From Salticus scenicus (lineage: Eukaryota > Arthropoda > Arachnida > Araneae > Salticidae): a DNA stretch of 64,000 nt. Shown here in pieces: positions 44,330 through 56,170 of the stretch. The stretch's first letter is position 1. Each line of letters begins with the position of its first letter. The stretch is from NCBI GenBank assembly GCA_963930645.1, contig OZ005652.1:263019356-263083355 (forward strand), given 5' to 3'. Both the position numbers and the translations under genes were made by a program. Under the pieces are notes generated by a model. That model was not told the DNA's origin. It made no database searches and saw nothing but the letters and a program-made list of their open reading frames with translations.

Positions 44330-45704
44330 GAAAAAAAAATAGATTAAAAACTCTGTCAAAGACAGAATTTAGTTTAGTACGGAGGACTATTAATTTCCAT
44401 CTGTAAAATTTTAATTTTAATTATTTAATTTTTAATTTTAATTTTTAATTTATTTTTATATAATTTTTTAACCGTAAAACTGGGCCACGTACTTTTTAAA
44501 ATGACTGAAATGAAGTGTTGCCACCTAAATTTCATACTTTAGTTAATTAAAAAAAAAAATCTATTTGGTGTCGAAAAACTGTTTGCACACCTGATGGATT
44601 CAGAATTTCCCTTTCATTTGGTACCGAATTTGTAACGGTAGGACACTAACATTTCTAACGTATTTTGGTGTTACACAAAACTGGTCTACAAAAAATACAG
44701 ATTGAAACTAATACGAGTAGTCCTCCGTTCTAATTCAAACATTTGCAGTTGACAATCATTAAAAAAAAAAAAAAATGCTAATTCAATTATGAAAATATGT
44801 TTGTTTGAAGTTCGAGTGTTCTTAAAAATTGCACAAGGTAAAAATAACAATTATCAAAATTTGAAAATGTAAAAGCTAATTTAAAATCGACGATTGAATT
44901 TTTAATAGAATTTTGACAGTATAATATGATGTAAAGTACTTTTTAAAACAAATATTTTTTTCAGTTCATAATTCTTTTAAATATTTTAAGCAAGATCTAG
45001 TAAAAAATATTTGATTTTTTCCTTTATTTTGTAAATTAAGTAATATTTTTAACGATTAATTACATATGGTTAGTATTATGTTTAAACGTTTTTAGTATTT
45101 TAAAATAAATTGACAAATTAATTTTAAGGATATCGAGACCAATCTAAAACTTATAGTACACTTCTGTTCTACAAAAACATTTAAAGTTTAAATGTTGGTT
45201 AAATTACTTTAAAGCTTAAAAAAGATAAAATTGGAGTTTTAATATCGATGATCAAGGAATTAAGATGTTAGCCTACTCAAAAGAAAAAAAAGATAGTGGA
45301 TAAGTTTTACATTGATTACATAGTTTGACATTTATACATGATTCAGCAATTTTACATTGTATTGGAATAAAACAGATATTTGGTGTTATTATTTGCTTTT
45401 ATTTATTTATTTAATGTTAAAAATAGAGGAATAGCATATATATTTCTCTAAACCAATTATGCCTTTAGTATTTAAAAATAATAAAATAAATAAGTGTTTA
45501 AGAAGTGTATTCATGTCTCAATAAAAGAAAGAAAATATAAATATGCACACTTAATTTTTCTGGGAAAAAAAAAAAGAAGAGTCTGTTTACCATTGAAATT
45601 TTTATATTTCATGACATTTATTACAAGTTTAAAAAATATGGCTTCCTGTTTAAAGGAAACATAATTTCATATTTTACGAAATAAAGAAATTAAAATGACT
45701 GTAT
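44329..45704. other. AT-rich spacer
   Basis: 44515-44640 ('tgttgccacctaaatttcat', 'actttagttaatt', 'aatttccctttcatttggta') matches 31945-32060, so a dispersed repeat fragment is present. Otherwise long A-runs and no gene. Confidence 0.5.
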
Positions 45705-46349
45705 ATATATATATAGGCATTTTAGTTCTATTAAAATAAATAGATTAAAGCAAAAACACCTTTTTTGAAAATGAAATTTTTGAGTAATAATAATAATAAT
45801 AATAACAATCATAATAACATTAAATCTTGCGTCTCAAAAGAGCAAATAAAACTCACTACTCTCATAGCTCTTTGAACATGGAAAGATTTAATATGTGTTT
45901 ATCAGAAAGAAAATATCGTTAAGAATATGATGATGACTGTATTATACGTTTATATATGTAAACATAATTTAATAATTATATTTCATACGTACGAATATAT
46001 ATATATATATATATATATTTAATGACGAATACTTTTTATATTTACAGCCATTTTAGTTCTATAGAAATAATAGAAGATCTGCTGTTTTAAAAGGAAGATT
46101 TTTGAAAAAAAAAAAAAAAAATATTTAACTTGCGTTTTTTAAAGTTTAAGTAAACCGCACTATTTTCATAGTACTTGGAATTGGGAATAATCTTAAAACA
46201 GTAGAACTTCGATTATCCGAAGTAATTGGGACCGAACCTACTTCGGATAATCGAAGTTTTCGGATAATCGAGAATTCATCAATAATCATTTAAAATATTT
46301 ATCTGCACTCGTAGTTTGGAATTGGCGGCTTGCATACAAAAGGAATGTG

Positions 46350-46389
<40 letters not shown>

Positions 46390-46571
46390 TTAAAAATGCA
46401 TGTTTGTTAAGAGAAGTTTTTGGATGATAGTAGAAAGTGAAAAAAAAAAAAAAAAAAAAAAAAGGTGAAGAAGAAACCGACTTCGGTTAACGGAGAGTTT
46501 CGGTTAATCGAGGTTCTACTGTATATGGTGTTTATCAAAAAGGAAATGTGGTTAACAATGAAATAATTACT
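45705..46571 (+). repeat. Diverged tandem duplication of a ~300-bp segment, second copy interrupted by a MITE
   Basis: Unit 1 (about 45705-45930) and unit 2 (about 46015-46198 plus 46522-46571) share (TA)n, 'cattttagttctat', 'aaataatagaag' / 'aaataaatagatt', an A-rich stretch, 'cttgcgt', 'actc/cactattttcatag' and 'gtgtttatca(g/a)aaaggaaa'. Unit 1 has no insertion at the position where unit 2 carries the element 46199-46521, so it is a natural empty-site comparison. Confidence 0.65.
46199..46521. mobile_element. pogo/Tigger-like MITE, 323 bp
   Basis: The left end 'cagtagaacttcgattatcc' + 'gaagtaattggg' and the right end, complement 'cagtagaacctcgattaacc' + 'gaaactctcc', are terminal inverted repeats of the 'CAGTAGAACYTCGATTA' kind typical of pogo/Tigger elements. 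The motif 'ttcggataatcgaag' is repeated internally as a small palindrome. Two long A-runs (38 at 46350-46387 and about 25 at 46440-46463) lie inside, possibly expanded after insertion. No transposase. Confidence 0.85.
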
Positions 46572-47374
46572 CTAATATACACAACGAAGCAACAAATGTT
46601 TGATAACCATTATGTGGATCGAGCAATTTGGTCCAAAGTCATCTTTCTCACAAAACGTTTATTGAATAATAATTTCCAAAATTTGATCTTATCCTATATG
46701 TTCAAATAAACTACATTAGTTATGGAGGCGTGAAGAGCTTTTTACTTCCTGTTAAACTATATCTTTTATCAGACAGCGTGGTAGCTGTAACGTGTACTCT
46801 AATGCAACTTACAAGTTCATCTCAATGCCTGCTTGTTTAAGAAAAGTTGTTTGTCTGAACCGCAGCTTCCCTAAAGCGGAAAACAATGAATTGTCAAACA
46901 GTATATTATATAATAAATCATTTTTCATTTTCAAAATGTGCCTTGTTGTTCTTCATTTCTAAATAGTTTTTGTTGTTACATATCTTCCAGTAGACAGCGC
47001 GGCAGTTAAGGTTCTGACAAGTTCATCTACCTGCCCAGCAGTTTAAAAGTAACTGTTTCAATCAAGATTTTTATGAGGCAGGTCGATGTATGAACTGTTA
47101 TGAAGCTCAACTTTTTCAGTTGTAAAATATATGCTTATTATATAATTATTCTTAAAATATCAATTTATTACTAAGCAATAAAATATCTTTGGTTAAAGTA
47201 CCATTTTTATTTTCTTGTATCTTTTTAAAATTGTATAAAAAATCCTATAACTGATATTAATGGCATAAAAATTGTCGAAAAAAATGCGATTAAAATATGA
47301 ATCTAACTGATGATATGCATATGAAAGCCTTGAAGTTTTTTTTTAATAGCATACATATTTTATAATAGTTTTAT

Positions 47375-47417
<43 letters not shown>

Positions 47418-49273
47418 ATTAGACCTTTCATAATCGAATAGGCCCCCATCCTAAAAAATGTAAATAAGATTTTAATATTTGGATTTGGATTTTCAATTCA
47501 GAACCATTTTTAAAACATTTATATATAATAATCTAATAATATTTTTGACGTATGTCTAAAAATTAGTTCTATGCATTTGTAAGTACGTTTAATGCATTTG
47601 CGTAATTTTGAAGAATTTTTTTTTAAATATAAATAACGGTATTTTTGTGAGAAGCCAAGAACAGGAGAAGTAACAATCCTATAAATTAACAAATATTTCT
47701 ATAAAATGAAAAAAAAAAATCTTTGGCAAGAGAAAAATGTTTTCTTGTAGAAATACAGGTCAAATAAATAAATAAATGAAAACAAATAAATGAGATATAA
47801 AAGCAAAATGGAAAATAAAAGAAATCATAAAATTAATACATTTTGTCAAATTTTATATGCGAAACTGTTTTTATAACGGAATATTTATTTACTTAAAAAA
47901 AAAAAAAAAAAGAGAGAGAGAGAAAGATTTTTAAAAAGATCAAAATTACTCATTGAATCACATGTATTTTGGGATAAAAGTAGAAACATTAAATAAACAA
48001 TATAAAATAAAGAAGAGCTACTAAACAAAGAAAAAGTATTTACACCATATGTCAATAGCCCTTTCCGACCCAGGCTGTATAATCGTGCGGGTTAGACATC
48101 CACGACATCCACTTACATTTTTGCAGCTGGAATGTAATAAATCTTTTGTAATAAAAATCTTTTGTAATGGATCTTTATGTAATAAAATCAGGAAATGAAC
48201 GATCGAGTTAATTAGCGGAAAGTGTAAAGTACAATTTTCAATAAAAAAATGTCGATATAAAATGTCCATATTTTTCTTTCAGTTTGCAAAACAGAAGAAT
48301 GTAATGTTTTAAGGTAAAATGTTTCGGGTTGGAAAGGGATAGAAACATCAAAGAAAAATCAAAAGCAGACGCAATGAGAACGTAGCATGTTTTAAAATAA
48401 AAAATAATTTATATAATTAAAGATTTTTTTTTTTTTAATTAATTGGATATATATATATATTTTTCTTAATGTTTTGTGAAATTTATGAAGCACAAGTATA
48501 ATATCAACACTGAAATTGCTTTTCATATTTAATTATATGGTGAATTTTCATAAATTGAGAAAAAATACTTGTCTTTTAAGTACAAACGAACGCTTATAAA
48601 TATGACCTTTTGAATGTTATATGAAAGTTGAAACAATCTCCTAAAGTCGATTTAATATGCATCCCTAAAATGGTAACAAATACCTCGATTTAGTATTTTG
48701 TTACAAAACAAGTAATTTCTTTCTAAAGTAACATAAAAACTCAGAGTTTTGATGTTACACAAATTTACAAAATAATAATAATAATAATAATAATAATGAA
48801 AATATTAAAAATTTACTATTTAAAAAAAATTATTTATTTATTTATTTTTTAATAACAAAATATATTTGCAAGATTTTTTTAAAATAATAACAGGAAAAAT
48901 ATTATTGTGACAGCATTTCTGATTATTATTATTATTATTATTATTATTTTTTAAATTCTGTGTAAAAAGAATTAAAAAAAAAAAAAATGCTTATTTCATT
49001 ACTTTCGAATACATAGACATATATTTTATAGATATTAATTTGATTAATAAATGTTGTAAGCAATTTTATTTGCTTTGTAAATATTAAAATTTGATTTTAA
49101 AAAAACTAGGAATATCACTCTGGTCGGGTAATTTGAATAGATAAGACTTTTTTTTTGTTGTTATTTTTTTTCAATTAGCTTAAGAATTGGATGGGAATGA
49201 ATCCGAGAATTTGTCTTAATCTTAATATCATTAGAAAAAAGTTTATATAATTCCGTTTATTCTCAGAATATAT

Positions 49274-49305
<32 letters not shown>

Positions 49306-49608
49306 GACATTTTATCAAACTTGAAGTATATTTTAACAATTTTATTTCAATTGTGTTTATGTTAGGTTTTTTTCTAATTATTTTTTTTTTAACATAATTT
49401 ATTTAACTTGTTTGTTTGCTTTAATTCTAGCATAAATCAGCATGAAAAATGATCGGTAAATTTTCATTAGTATGATTTTACATTATCTTAGACTAGTTAA
49501 TAGCTTGTTTATTATTATTATTATTATTTTATTTCTGTTCTTTAATTTATATGTCCCACGTATTCTTCTTGCTTTTCCAAACTTATAACTACAATTCTAT
49601 TGGTTATT
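46572..49608. other. AT-rich region with microsatellites, no gene recognised
   Basis: 'cagacagcgtggtagctgta' near 46772 and 'tagacagcgcggcagttaag' near 46991, each followed by 'acaagttcatct', indicate an old ~215-bp duplication. Short tandem phrases 'tgtaataaatcttt' / 'tgtaatggatcttt' recur at 48127-48185. A-runs near 47379-47413 and 47896; (AAT)n at 48772-48797 and (TTA)n at 48920-48949. The minus frame 48021-48269 (82 codons) starts and ends in AT-rich repeat and is unrecognised. Confidence 0.5.
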
Positions 49609-49790
49609 AGGGATTTAGACTAATTGACATGACTAGGGTCCTAGGCCTAGGAAAGTGCCCGCTATGGGGTGTATTTCTAAATTGTCCTAGCCGTTATTTA
49701 CACATGTTTCGGAGAAAACTGCAAAAAACTCCAAACGACTAAGATGAGATGCGCGAACTGGGATCGGAAGGCACCTCATTTTTACCAGAA
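49609..49790 (-). mobile_element. tRNA-derived SINE, decayed copy
   Basis: 'ctagggtcctaggcctagga' + 'aagtgcccgc', 'tacacatgtttcggagaaaa' + 'ctgcaaaaaactcc' and 'gcgcgaactgggatcggaag' match 28690-28850 in the same orientation. The tRNA head beyond the B-box zone is lost into 'ttttaccagaaaaagaag'. Confidence 0.75.
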
Positions 49791-50776
49791 AAAGAAGAAA
49801 AAGAAAGGAAACTTTCAATAAATAATTTTTAAATAACATTTTTAATGAAAAAAAAAATGTTTATATTGCCTTTTGTATAATTTCATTCTTTTAACTGTTT
49901 CTACGTCCATTCAGATTTAAAAAAAAAATGTTTCTATCTACATTTTCATTTTTTCATAAATATTTCTATTTGATTTTTAAATATAAATGAGAAATAAATA
50001 AAATTTATAATGTGATTCTTAGTTTTAATTTATATCTACTTATAAACTTATTTTTAAAAATAAGCCATTGCATAATTTTTAATTATAAATATTTGAGTGA
50101 TAGGGAAACTTAAAAAAATCTACTATTTCTGATAAAATAACATATTTTTCCCAGTTCTTTCCTATTAAAAATTTATTATTCTCGTTCAGGTAAACAAAAA
50201 CGAAACAAAATCTGATCTATTGGAACAAAATCAATTGAAAAATGACCTCAGATTTAAGCTATCACGGAAACGTCAAATATTTTGACAGAAAATGCAGGAA
50301 ATAAAGGTTTAGTTTCTGAGAATACGAGGAAATAAAAGATAGAATTAGATGCACTGACGTTTTAATAATTATTCGGGAATTGATTGACCAAACATCTTTA
50401 GATTATTGTTCTAAAGAATTAAACAATATTCTTAATATAATTAATGTAATTAATATTTAAAAATATGAAAATACCCCCAAATATATTAAAAGCTGCATTT
50501 TAAACAATGTTTTAAATAAAATGGTTAATTAAAAAAAAAAAGTCACAAATGTGAAAACTGGCTTTTTGTTGTTTATTATTGAATTTTTAAAAATAAATAT
50601 GAATATTTTTTGCTATACCATTTTACTTTTATTTCACATTACATTTTTTTCCATTGTAAAAATATAACTCAACTCTTAGATAATGCATATAAATGACAGA
50701 TTTACTTAACAATTTATGTATATAAGAAACTAGAATAAGCAACATTTTAGTCATAAATATCAAATATTTAATTATC

Positions 50777-50845
<69 letters not shown>

Positions 50846-51539
50846 ATCACTCTACTAACCATTTAATTATTGCAACAATAGTTTCCTTCCTTTCTTTGTT
50901 TATGCATTATATAATAATAATAATAATAAGTGAAATAATGAGTAGATAAAACCACTTAATCAATGAAAATAAAACCCAATTTAACAAAGAAAATAAAGAA
51001 AAAGCTTCTAAAATTTTAAATGTATTATACTGGAATGTTTTACATTTTTCGTGAATGCTCATCCAAAAAACAAAAATAATATTTTTTACAACAGAAATGA
51101 GACTAATAGACAGAACTAGTTTTACTTAATATATTATTTTAAATTTTAAATATTTGTTTTATAACCAAAATATTATGTACTCAAAACGGTGATACCAAAA
51201 TAAAATTTATTTTACATATGAGAAATCTAAATAGATTAAAATTTAAATAGATTTAATTTTTCTTTCAGCTCAATTCGCTTCCCTGAACTTTAAAACCTAA
51301 ACTAGAGAAATGAAAATTTAAGTAATTTTTATAAGTCAAATGTCTAAATTTCTAAGTATTAATTATAAATTATACGACAACACAATGTTGAAAATGATTT
51401 TAAAAAATCAATTTTTATTTTTATTTATTATTTTTTTAAGTTAAATTATTAAACATAATATGTAACATGTAATAACAATGATAACACTGGCCTGCAAAAA
51501 TAATGTTGGCAAAATTAGATTTGATAATATTAGCTGATA

Positions 51540-51581
<42 letters not shown>

Positions 51582-52496
51582 CCGAAACTGAAAATTAAGT
51601 CAGTATAGGTTTTGAATTATACTTATAGATTTTTGTTCAATACAGTAGGTCTACTGACACAATTTCTCCACTTTTGATACTTTAGAGGATGTTTTACGAT
51701 TAACCATGGAAAAATACTAAACGTTATCATATAATTGTATTGGTAAAAGAGTCATGGAAGAAACTGTATCGGTCGACACTTTCTACTGACAAAAATCTAT
51801 ACCTGATACCTGGTAGAAAAAAAAAAAATCTGGTTTCAGTTTCAGTTTCAGTTTTAGCACACCAAAATCATAAAGATCAACCAAAATTATCAAATTAAAA
51901 ATTTAAATGTAGACCTGTGTAATTTCTCTGATTAATAATCAGAATCATTTAAACACTTTTTTTTATTCATATATAATAGGAATTGCTGTTTATTAGTCAC
52001 AGTAATACACAATTAATTCTAAAGTAAAAGCTTCTTATTTAACAGAGTTATAAGATAACAGTTATAACGGAGTAAATTTAAACAAATAAAATCGAAAAAA
52101 GAACACTCGCTTTGCTAGCGCATTTATTTGGATTTGTGCATTTATACATATATGTTATACATTTTAAATTTTGTTTTGAAAAGATTTACATTTTACAAAA
52201 TAAAATTTAATCTAATCTTAATATTAAATGGAAATGCCAAATTTATTTATTTATTCCTTATTTGTTTGAAAATAAAGAAGATTTAACGAATGACTACAAT
52301 TGTCCATTTATATACTTAGTTCATAGTGAAGTGAATAAATAAACAGTTAATTATATATATTAGTTAAATTCTCATACAGTTTTTAATATATGTATGAATG
52401 AGAATTTTCTTTTTAATTTTTATCTATAACGATCTATAACTATCTTCACTTTGCATTAGAATAAATAAATAAATAAATAAATAAAATAAAAATACT
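49791..52496. other. AT-rich region with microsatellites, no gene recognised
   Basis: T-run plus (GT)n at 51542-51580; 'tttcag' repeated at about 51833-51855; (AAAT)n at about 52462-52490. The minus frame 50629-50862 is a translation of the CA/TA/TG tract and is discarded. Confidence 0.5.
50777..50844. repeat. Self-complementary microsatellite (CA)11(TA)7(TG)16
   Basis: (CA)n 50777-50798, (TA)n 50799-50812, (TG)n 50813-50844. The CA and TG blocks pair around the TA centre, so the tract can fold into a hairpin of more than 20 bp. Confidence 0.92.
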
Positions 52497-53064
52497 TCTC
52501 AGTCAGCGAACACAAAAGCATTTAATTTTTTATGAAGATTTTCTGTAAAGAAGAATAAACTGTCAATTTTATTTCTAAAACGTATAAAAAAAAATCTATT
52601 TCTCAATCACCGAATAAAAAATTATCTCATTTTTTAATGAACCGTTTTTATAAGGAAAAATATTATATCCAAAAATATCAGAAACTGGTTTACATCTCAA
52701 TCACCGAATACTAAGCTATCTAAATTTTTAACAAAAATTTTGCTGTAAGATAAAATGAACTTTCCATTTTATATACAAAAAAATTCTGAAGAAGGTTTAA
52801 TTTTCAATGGTCGAATCTAAAACTATCTATTTTTTTAATATACCCTTGTTTTAAAATGAAAAATAAGCATTCATTTTCTATACAAAAAATGTCAGAAAAA
52901 AAAAAAAATAAATAAAATAATTCTCAATGATCAAATATAAAAGAATCTAATTTTTTCATTGTACCTTTTTACAGTGAAAATTAAGCATTCCATTTTATGT
53001 CCAAAAATTATCAAAAAAAGATTTAATTTTCTATCACCGATAAGCCGATAAGACTATCTAATTT

Positions 53065-53103
<39 letters not shown>

Positions 53104-53210
53104 GAAGTTTAAACATGAAACATTCTATTTTGTTTTAAAAGTCCATTAAAAAAATAAATAAGTAAAAAAATAAATAAGTAAAAAAAAAAAAAAAGTCATA
53201 GTCACAGAAT
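52497..53210 (+). repeat. Old minisatellite, ~105-bp unit, about seven copies
   Basis: Phased on 'tctcaatcaccgaata': copies at 52497, 52601, 52695, 52803, 52922, 53030 and 53195 (spacings 104, 94, 108, 119, 108, then 165 where an A-run of about 31 has expanded). Each unit continues 'aaactatctaattttttaa', 'ttttgttgtaa' / 'taaaatgaa', 'attccattttatatccaaaa' and 'atcagaaa'. Units are strongly diverged. Confidence 0.8.
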
Positions 53211-53399
53211 ATAAAGTTATCTTTTATTTTCTTTTTACTTTCTTTTTTATTTTTTTTTTATGAACATTTTCTTTAATGCAAAAATAAAATAAACATACCG
53301 TTTTATATTAGACATTTGTAATAAAAAAACGTTTACTACTTACCAAAATCCATAAAAATAAAATGCACACTTTATGATAATCCAATAAAAGTCCACGTA

Positions 53400-53760
53400 A
53401 AGTCAAAACAACTCACGCGGCTTTATATGACATTGTTCACGGGGAATATTATACCATGCAATAATGAAGAAAATTTTAACTAATTCAGAAACGCAAAGTA
53501 TTTCACGTGTGTTGAGAGGCAGCAGTCAAATAACGGGACCTTGCTCTGATCTAACTGTGCTCTGAAAGTCGAACTGGTTACCTGGTGTTCAGTCCTTCTT
53601 ATAGCTGAGCGTGGCGATCTAGCTGCTTTTGAGTTTCCGCGCCGGCAACTAAGGGAAGCTGTAGATATGAAACGAGCGTAATTCGAGGTCACGGTAAAAG
53701 AGGAACCGTATTTACGCATTTTAGGGAGAGGGGAGGGGGAATTCAAAAATGAGAAAAACG
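53400..53760 (-). promoter_or_regulatory. Candidate promoter / first-exon block (less AT-rich)
   Basis: The block lacks homopolymers and has a base composition unlike its surroundings. On the minus strand it has 'ctcagctataagaagg' (TATA-like, plus positions about 53598-53604), followed about 27 bases later by 'ccagttcgac', which could be an initiator, and by 'caggtaacc', a donor-like site. A second TATA-like 'catataaagccgcg' lies near 53430 on the minus strand. The 88-codon frame 53480-53746 (MNSPSPLPKMRKYG...) overlaps but has no recognisable domain. No downstream exon can be assigned, so this is an inference from composition and spacing. Confidence 0.3.
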
Positions 53761-54483
53761 ACTACAAGTAAATAAATAAAGTGAATATGTTGTCCAGCTC
53801 AAAATTTAAGTTTGTTACCCATTATTATCCATATATTAATAGGCAAGCATAAAATTTGTAGTCCCTTTTTAACATATTAATTATGGGAGTAGAGGGTTGA
53901 AAATGGTATCATTCGAAAGGTATGGTTAGCTGGAAGGTGCGAATACAAATATTATTTTCTTACGATGTCAAGAAGGTATTTAAAAATACATTTATTTTTT
54001 ATGCATTTTCCCCCATTTTTCCCTTTTATACACGTATTCCTTTACATTAAAAAATACCTAAAAAGTTGTTAAATCTTGCAATTTCATAAGCACAAATAAA
54101 ACCATAGACACAGTAATTTGTATAATGTAGCATCACTATACGCAAGCGAAGTGATGACGTCACTGTCTGTCCATGGAGCCATGAAAAAGATTTTCTATGT
54201 TAATAGTCCATTGGATTTTTGGTAAAAAATTATTAAAAAATAACGGAAATTATCTGCCGATTTTAATTCCGATATTTGGGTATAGTTATATATAAGTTAC
54301 TGTCTACATGTGTTTGATTGAGTTTTTTTTTCTGTAAAATTGATAAAATTTTAATTTAAAATCAAAAACTCCAGAAAAAAAAAATGGCAAACTTCCAGTT
54401 TCGAATGTAAACATAAACATTTCATTTCAAAGGGTGATATTTAAACAATAAATATTCAACTAATATACTAAATAAAAGGAAAA
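53761..54483. other. AT-rich spacer
   Basis: 'aagcgaagtgatgacgtcac' near 54144-54164 contains a CRE-like 'tgacgtca', but nothing else marks it as regulatory. No gene. Confidence 0.45.
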
Positions 54484-54905
54484 TGGATTTGTTACTAACT
54501 TCTGCATGTATAAGTAGACGATACGGAAAAAATTCCGATTTCCGTTTTTTGCTGAATTTACATGTTTTGAGCTTTTTTTGCGTTTCAATTAACTGAAATT
54601 GGCTACTTATTTTTAAAAAAAGTGTCTTTATTGCTAGCTTTTGTGGGTAGAAGAAGCAAGTAGAAGATACATAAAAACTTTGATTTCCGGTTTTCGACGA
54701 ATTTACACGTTTTGAGATCTCCTTGCATTTTAATTAAGTGAAATTGACTACTTATTTTTATTTTTTAAAAAGTGGATTTGTTATTCTTTCCTGTGCATAA
54801 GTAGAAAATATAAGAGTCAGAAAAGTTTTAGATTTTCGGTTTTCGATAAAGTTACACGTTTTGAAATTTCCCGAACTCAATTCGACCATTTTTGAAAAAT
54901 ATCTT
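54484..54905 (+). repeat. Tandem repeat, three copies of ~140-150 bp
   Basis: Units start near 54484 ('atggatttgttactaacttc'), 54621 ('gtgtctttattgctagcttt') and 54773 ('gtggatttgttattctttcc'). Each has 'aagtagaagatac', 'gatttccggttttcgacgaa', 'tttacacgttttgag' and 'ttaagtgaaattgactactt'. A partial fourth unit may precede at 54290-54330. The last unit ends in a T-run at about 54904-54928. Confidence 0.82.
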
Positions 54906-55584
54906 TTTTTTTTTTTTTTTTTTTTTTTGTTCAAACACTGTACTTTATGAACCAATCGAATTAATTTAACAGAATTTGATACTTGGTTGGGCCTTGGTTT
55001 GACATGGTACCTATTAGCTTCTGGGCTGTATCACACAACAAGGGGCGTTTTCACGTTGCGATTTTCTCTCATTTCAGGAAAGGCTAACATCTACAGAGAG
55101 AAATAGTTACATTAAGTAAAACTCTGCTGATTCAGTTAGAGTGAATATCGGCAAACAATTGCCGCAGCTGTGTTGAAATTGCATTCCGTTTAGGACAAGG
55201 CAATAAGTTTGCTTTGCCTCGCTTTGCAAAAACAATGGTCGAGTTTCGACCACTGGGCGATACTAGTTATTATTATTATTACTATTATTATTATGTTTTG
55301 ACCTTATATTTACATGGTTAAAAATATACAACTTTTAACTGCACTGTTTTTTAATTTCTTCATTTTGAGTGTTTATAATGATTAAAATTTTGTTAGAAAT
55401 TGAAAAATTAAAAAAAAAAAGTAAATAATAAATAAAATAAAAATAAAATAAAATAAACTGGGAAAAAAAATATATAGCCAATTAAAATTGTACTTTTATG
55501 TGATGAGACACTGAAAAAAAAAAAAAAAAAAAAAAAAAAGTGGTAGGGGGATTTTTAATGAATGCAAAATTGAAAACAAGTGTG
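54906..55584. other. Spacer, mixed composition
   Basis: 54930-55260 is less AT-rich ('ggttgggccttggtttgaca', 'cgatactagttatt') but unrecognised. A-run of about 26 near 55514-55539. Confidence 0.45.
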
Positions 55585-55784
55585 CTGTAGCCATTATAAA
55601 ACTTGTTTCTATTTTTTTCTATACAGATTAATATAGTACAATTTATTTATTAAAATAATTTTATATAAATTTATTATTCATAACATTATTTCCCCTGAGG
55701 AATGCAGACGGTTTTCATCTCAGACAAGCATAACATCAAATATCGAAAGAAAGTCAATAGAAAAGCTTTTTTTTTTTTTTTCCC

Positions 55785-55823
<39 letters not shown>

Positions 55824-56170
55824 GGGAAATGATATATACAAAATATTTTTCCTACATGACTAATTTTTAATTTCAGAAAAATCCATTAAAAATATTTCTT
55901 CATATTTGTATGAAATTTTGTGTTAAAATGAAAAAACAGGATGGCAACGTCACCTGTTGAACGATTTTTCCGCAAAATTAATGTGCACGAATAAATGTTA
56001 AGATGAAACTTATATAAAGTTATGTATATTTGAGCTATATTTGCCAAAAATTTTCTATCAAACAAAAAGGTAGATATTTGCTATAAAAGACCAATTTGTA
56101 GTCTGTACATCTTAAACCATGTAAAGACATCGAAAACCAAAAGTCAAAATTCATTACGAATCCATAATCT
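55585..56170 (+). repeat. Dispersed repeat R2, copy 2
   Basis: See copy 1 for the shared landmarks. This copy carries a T-run at about 55768-55781 directly followed by an A-run of about 33 at 55788-55820, an unstable inverted homopolymer pair. It ends near 'aaatcttcttctattttgaa'-type sequence without a CA tract. Confidence 0.6.

Noticed and set aside
50629..50862. 77-codon frame with HTHTHT/IYIYI and VCVCVC runs.
   Set aside because: Direct translation of a CA/TA/TG microsatellite.
53480..53746. 88-codon frame MNSPSPLPKMRKYG... as a real protein.
   Set aside because: Basic, serine-rich, no signal peptide or domain; more likely chance in a less AT-rich promoter-like block. Kept only as a regulatory candidate.
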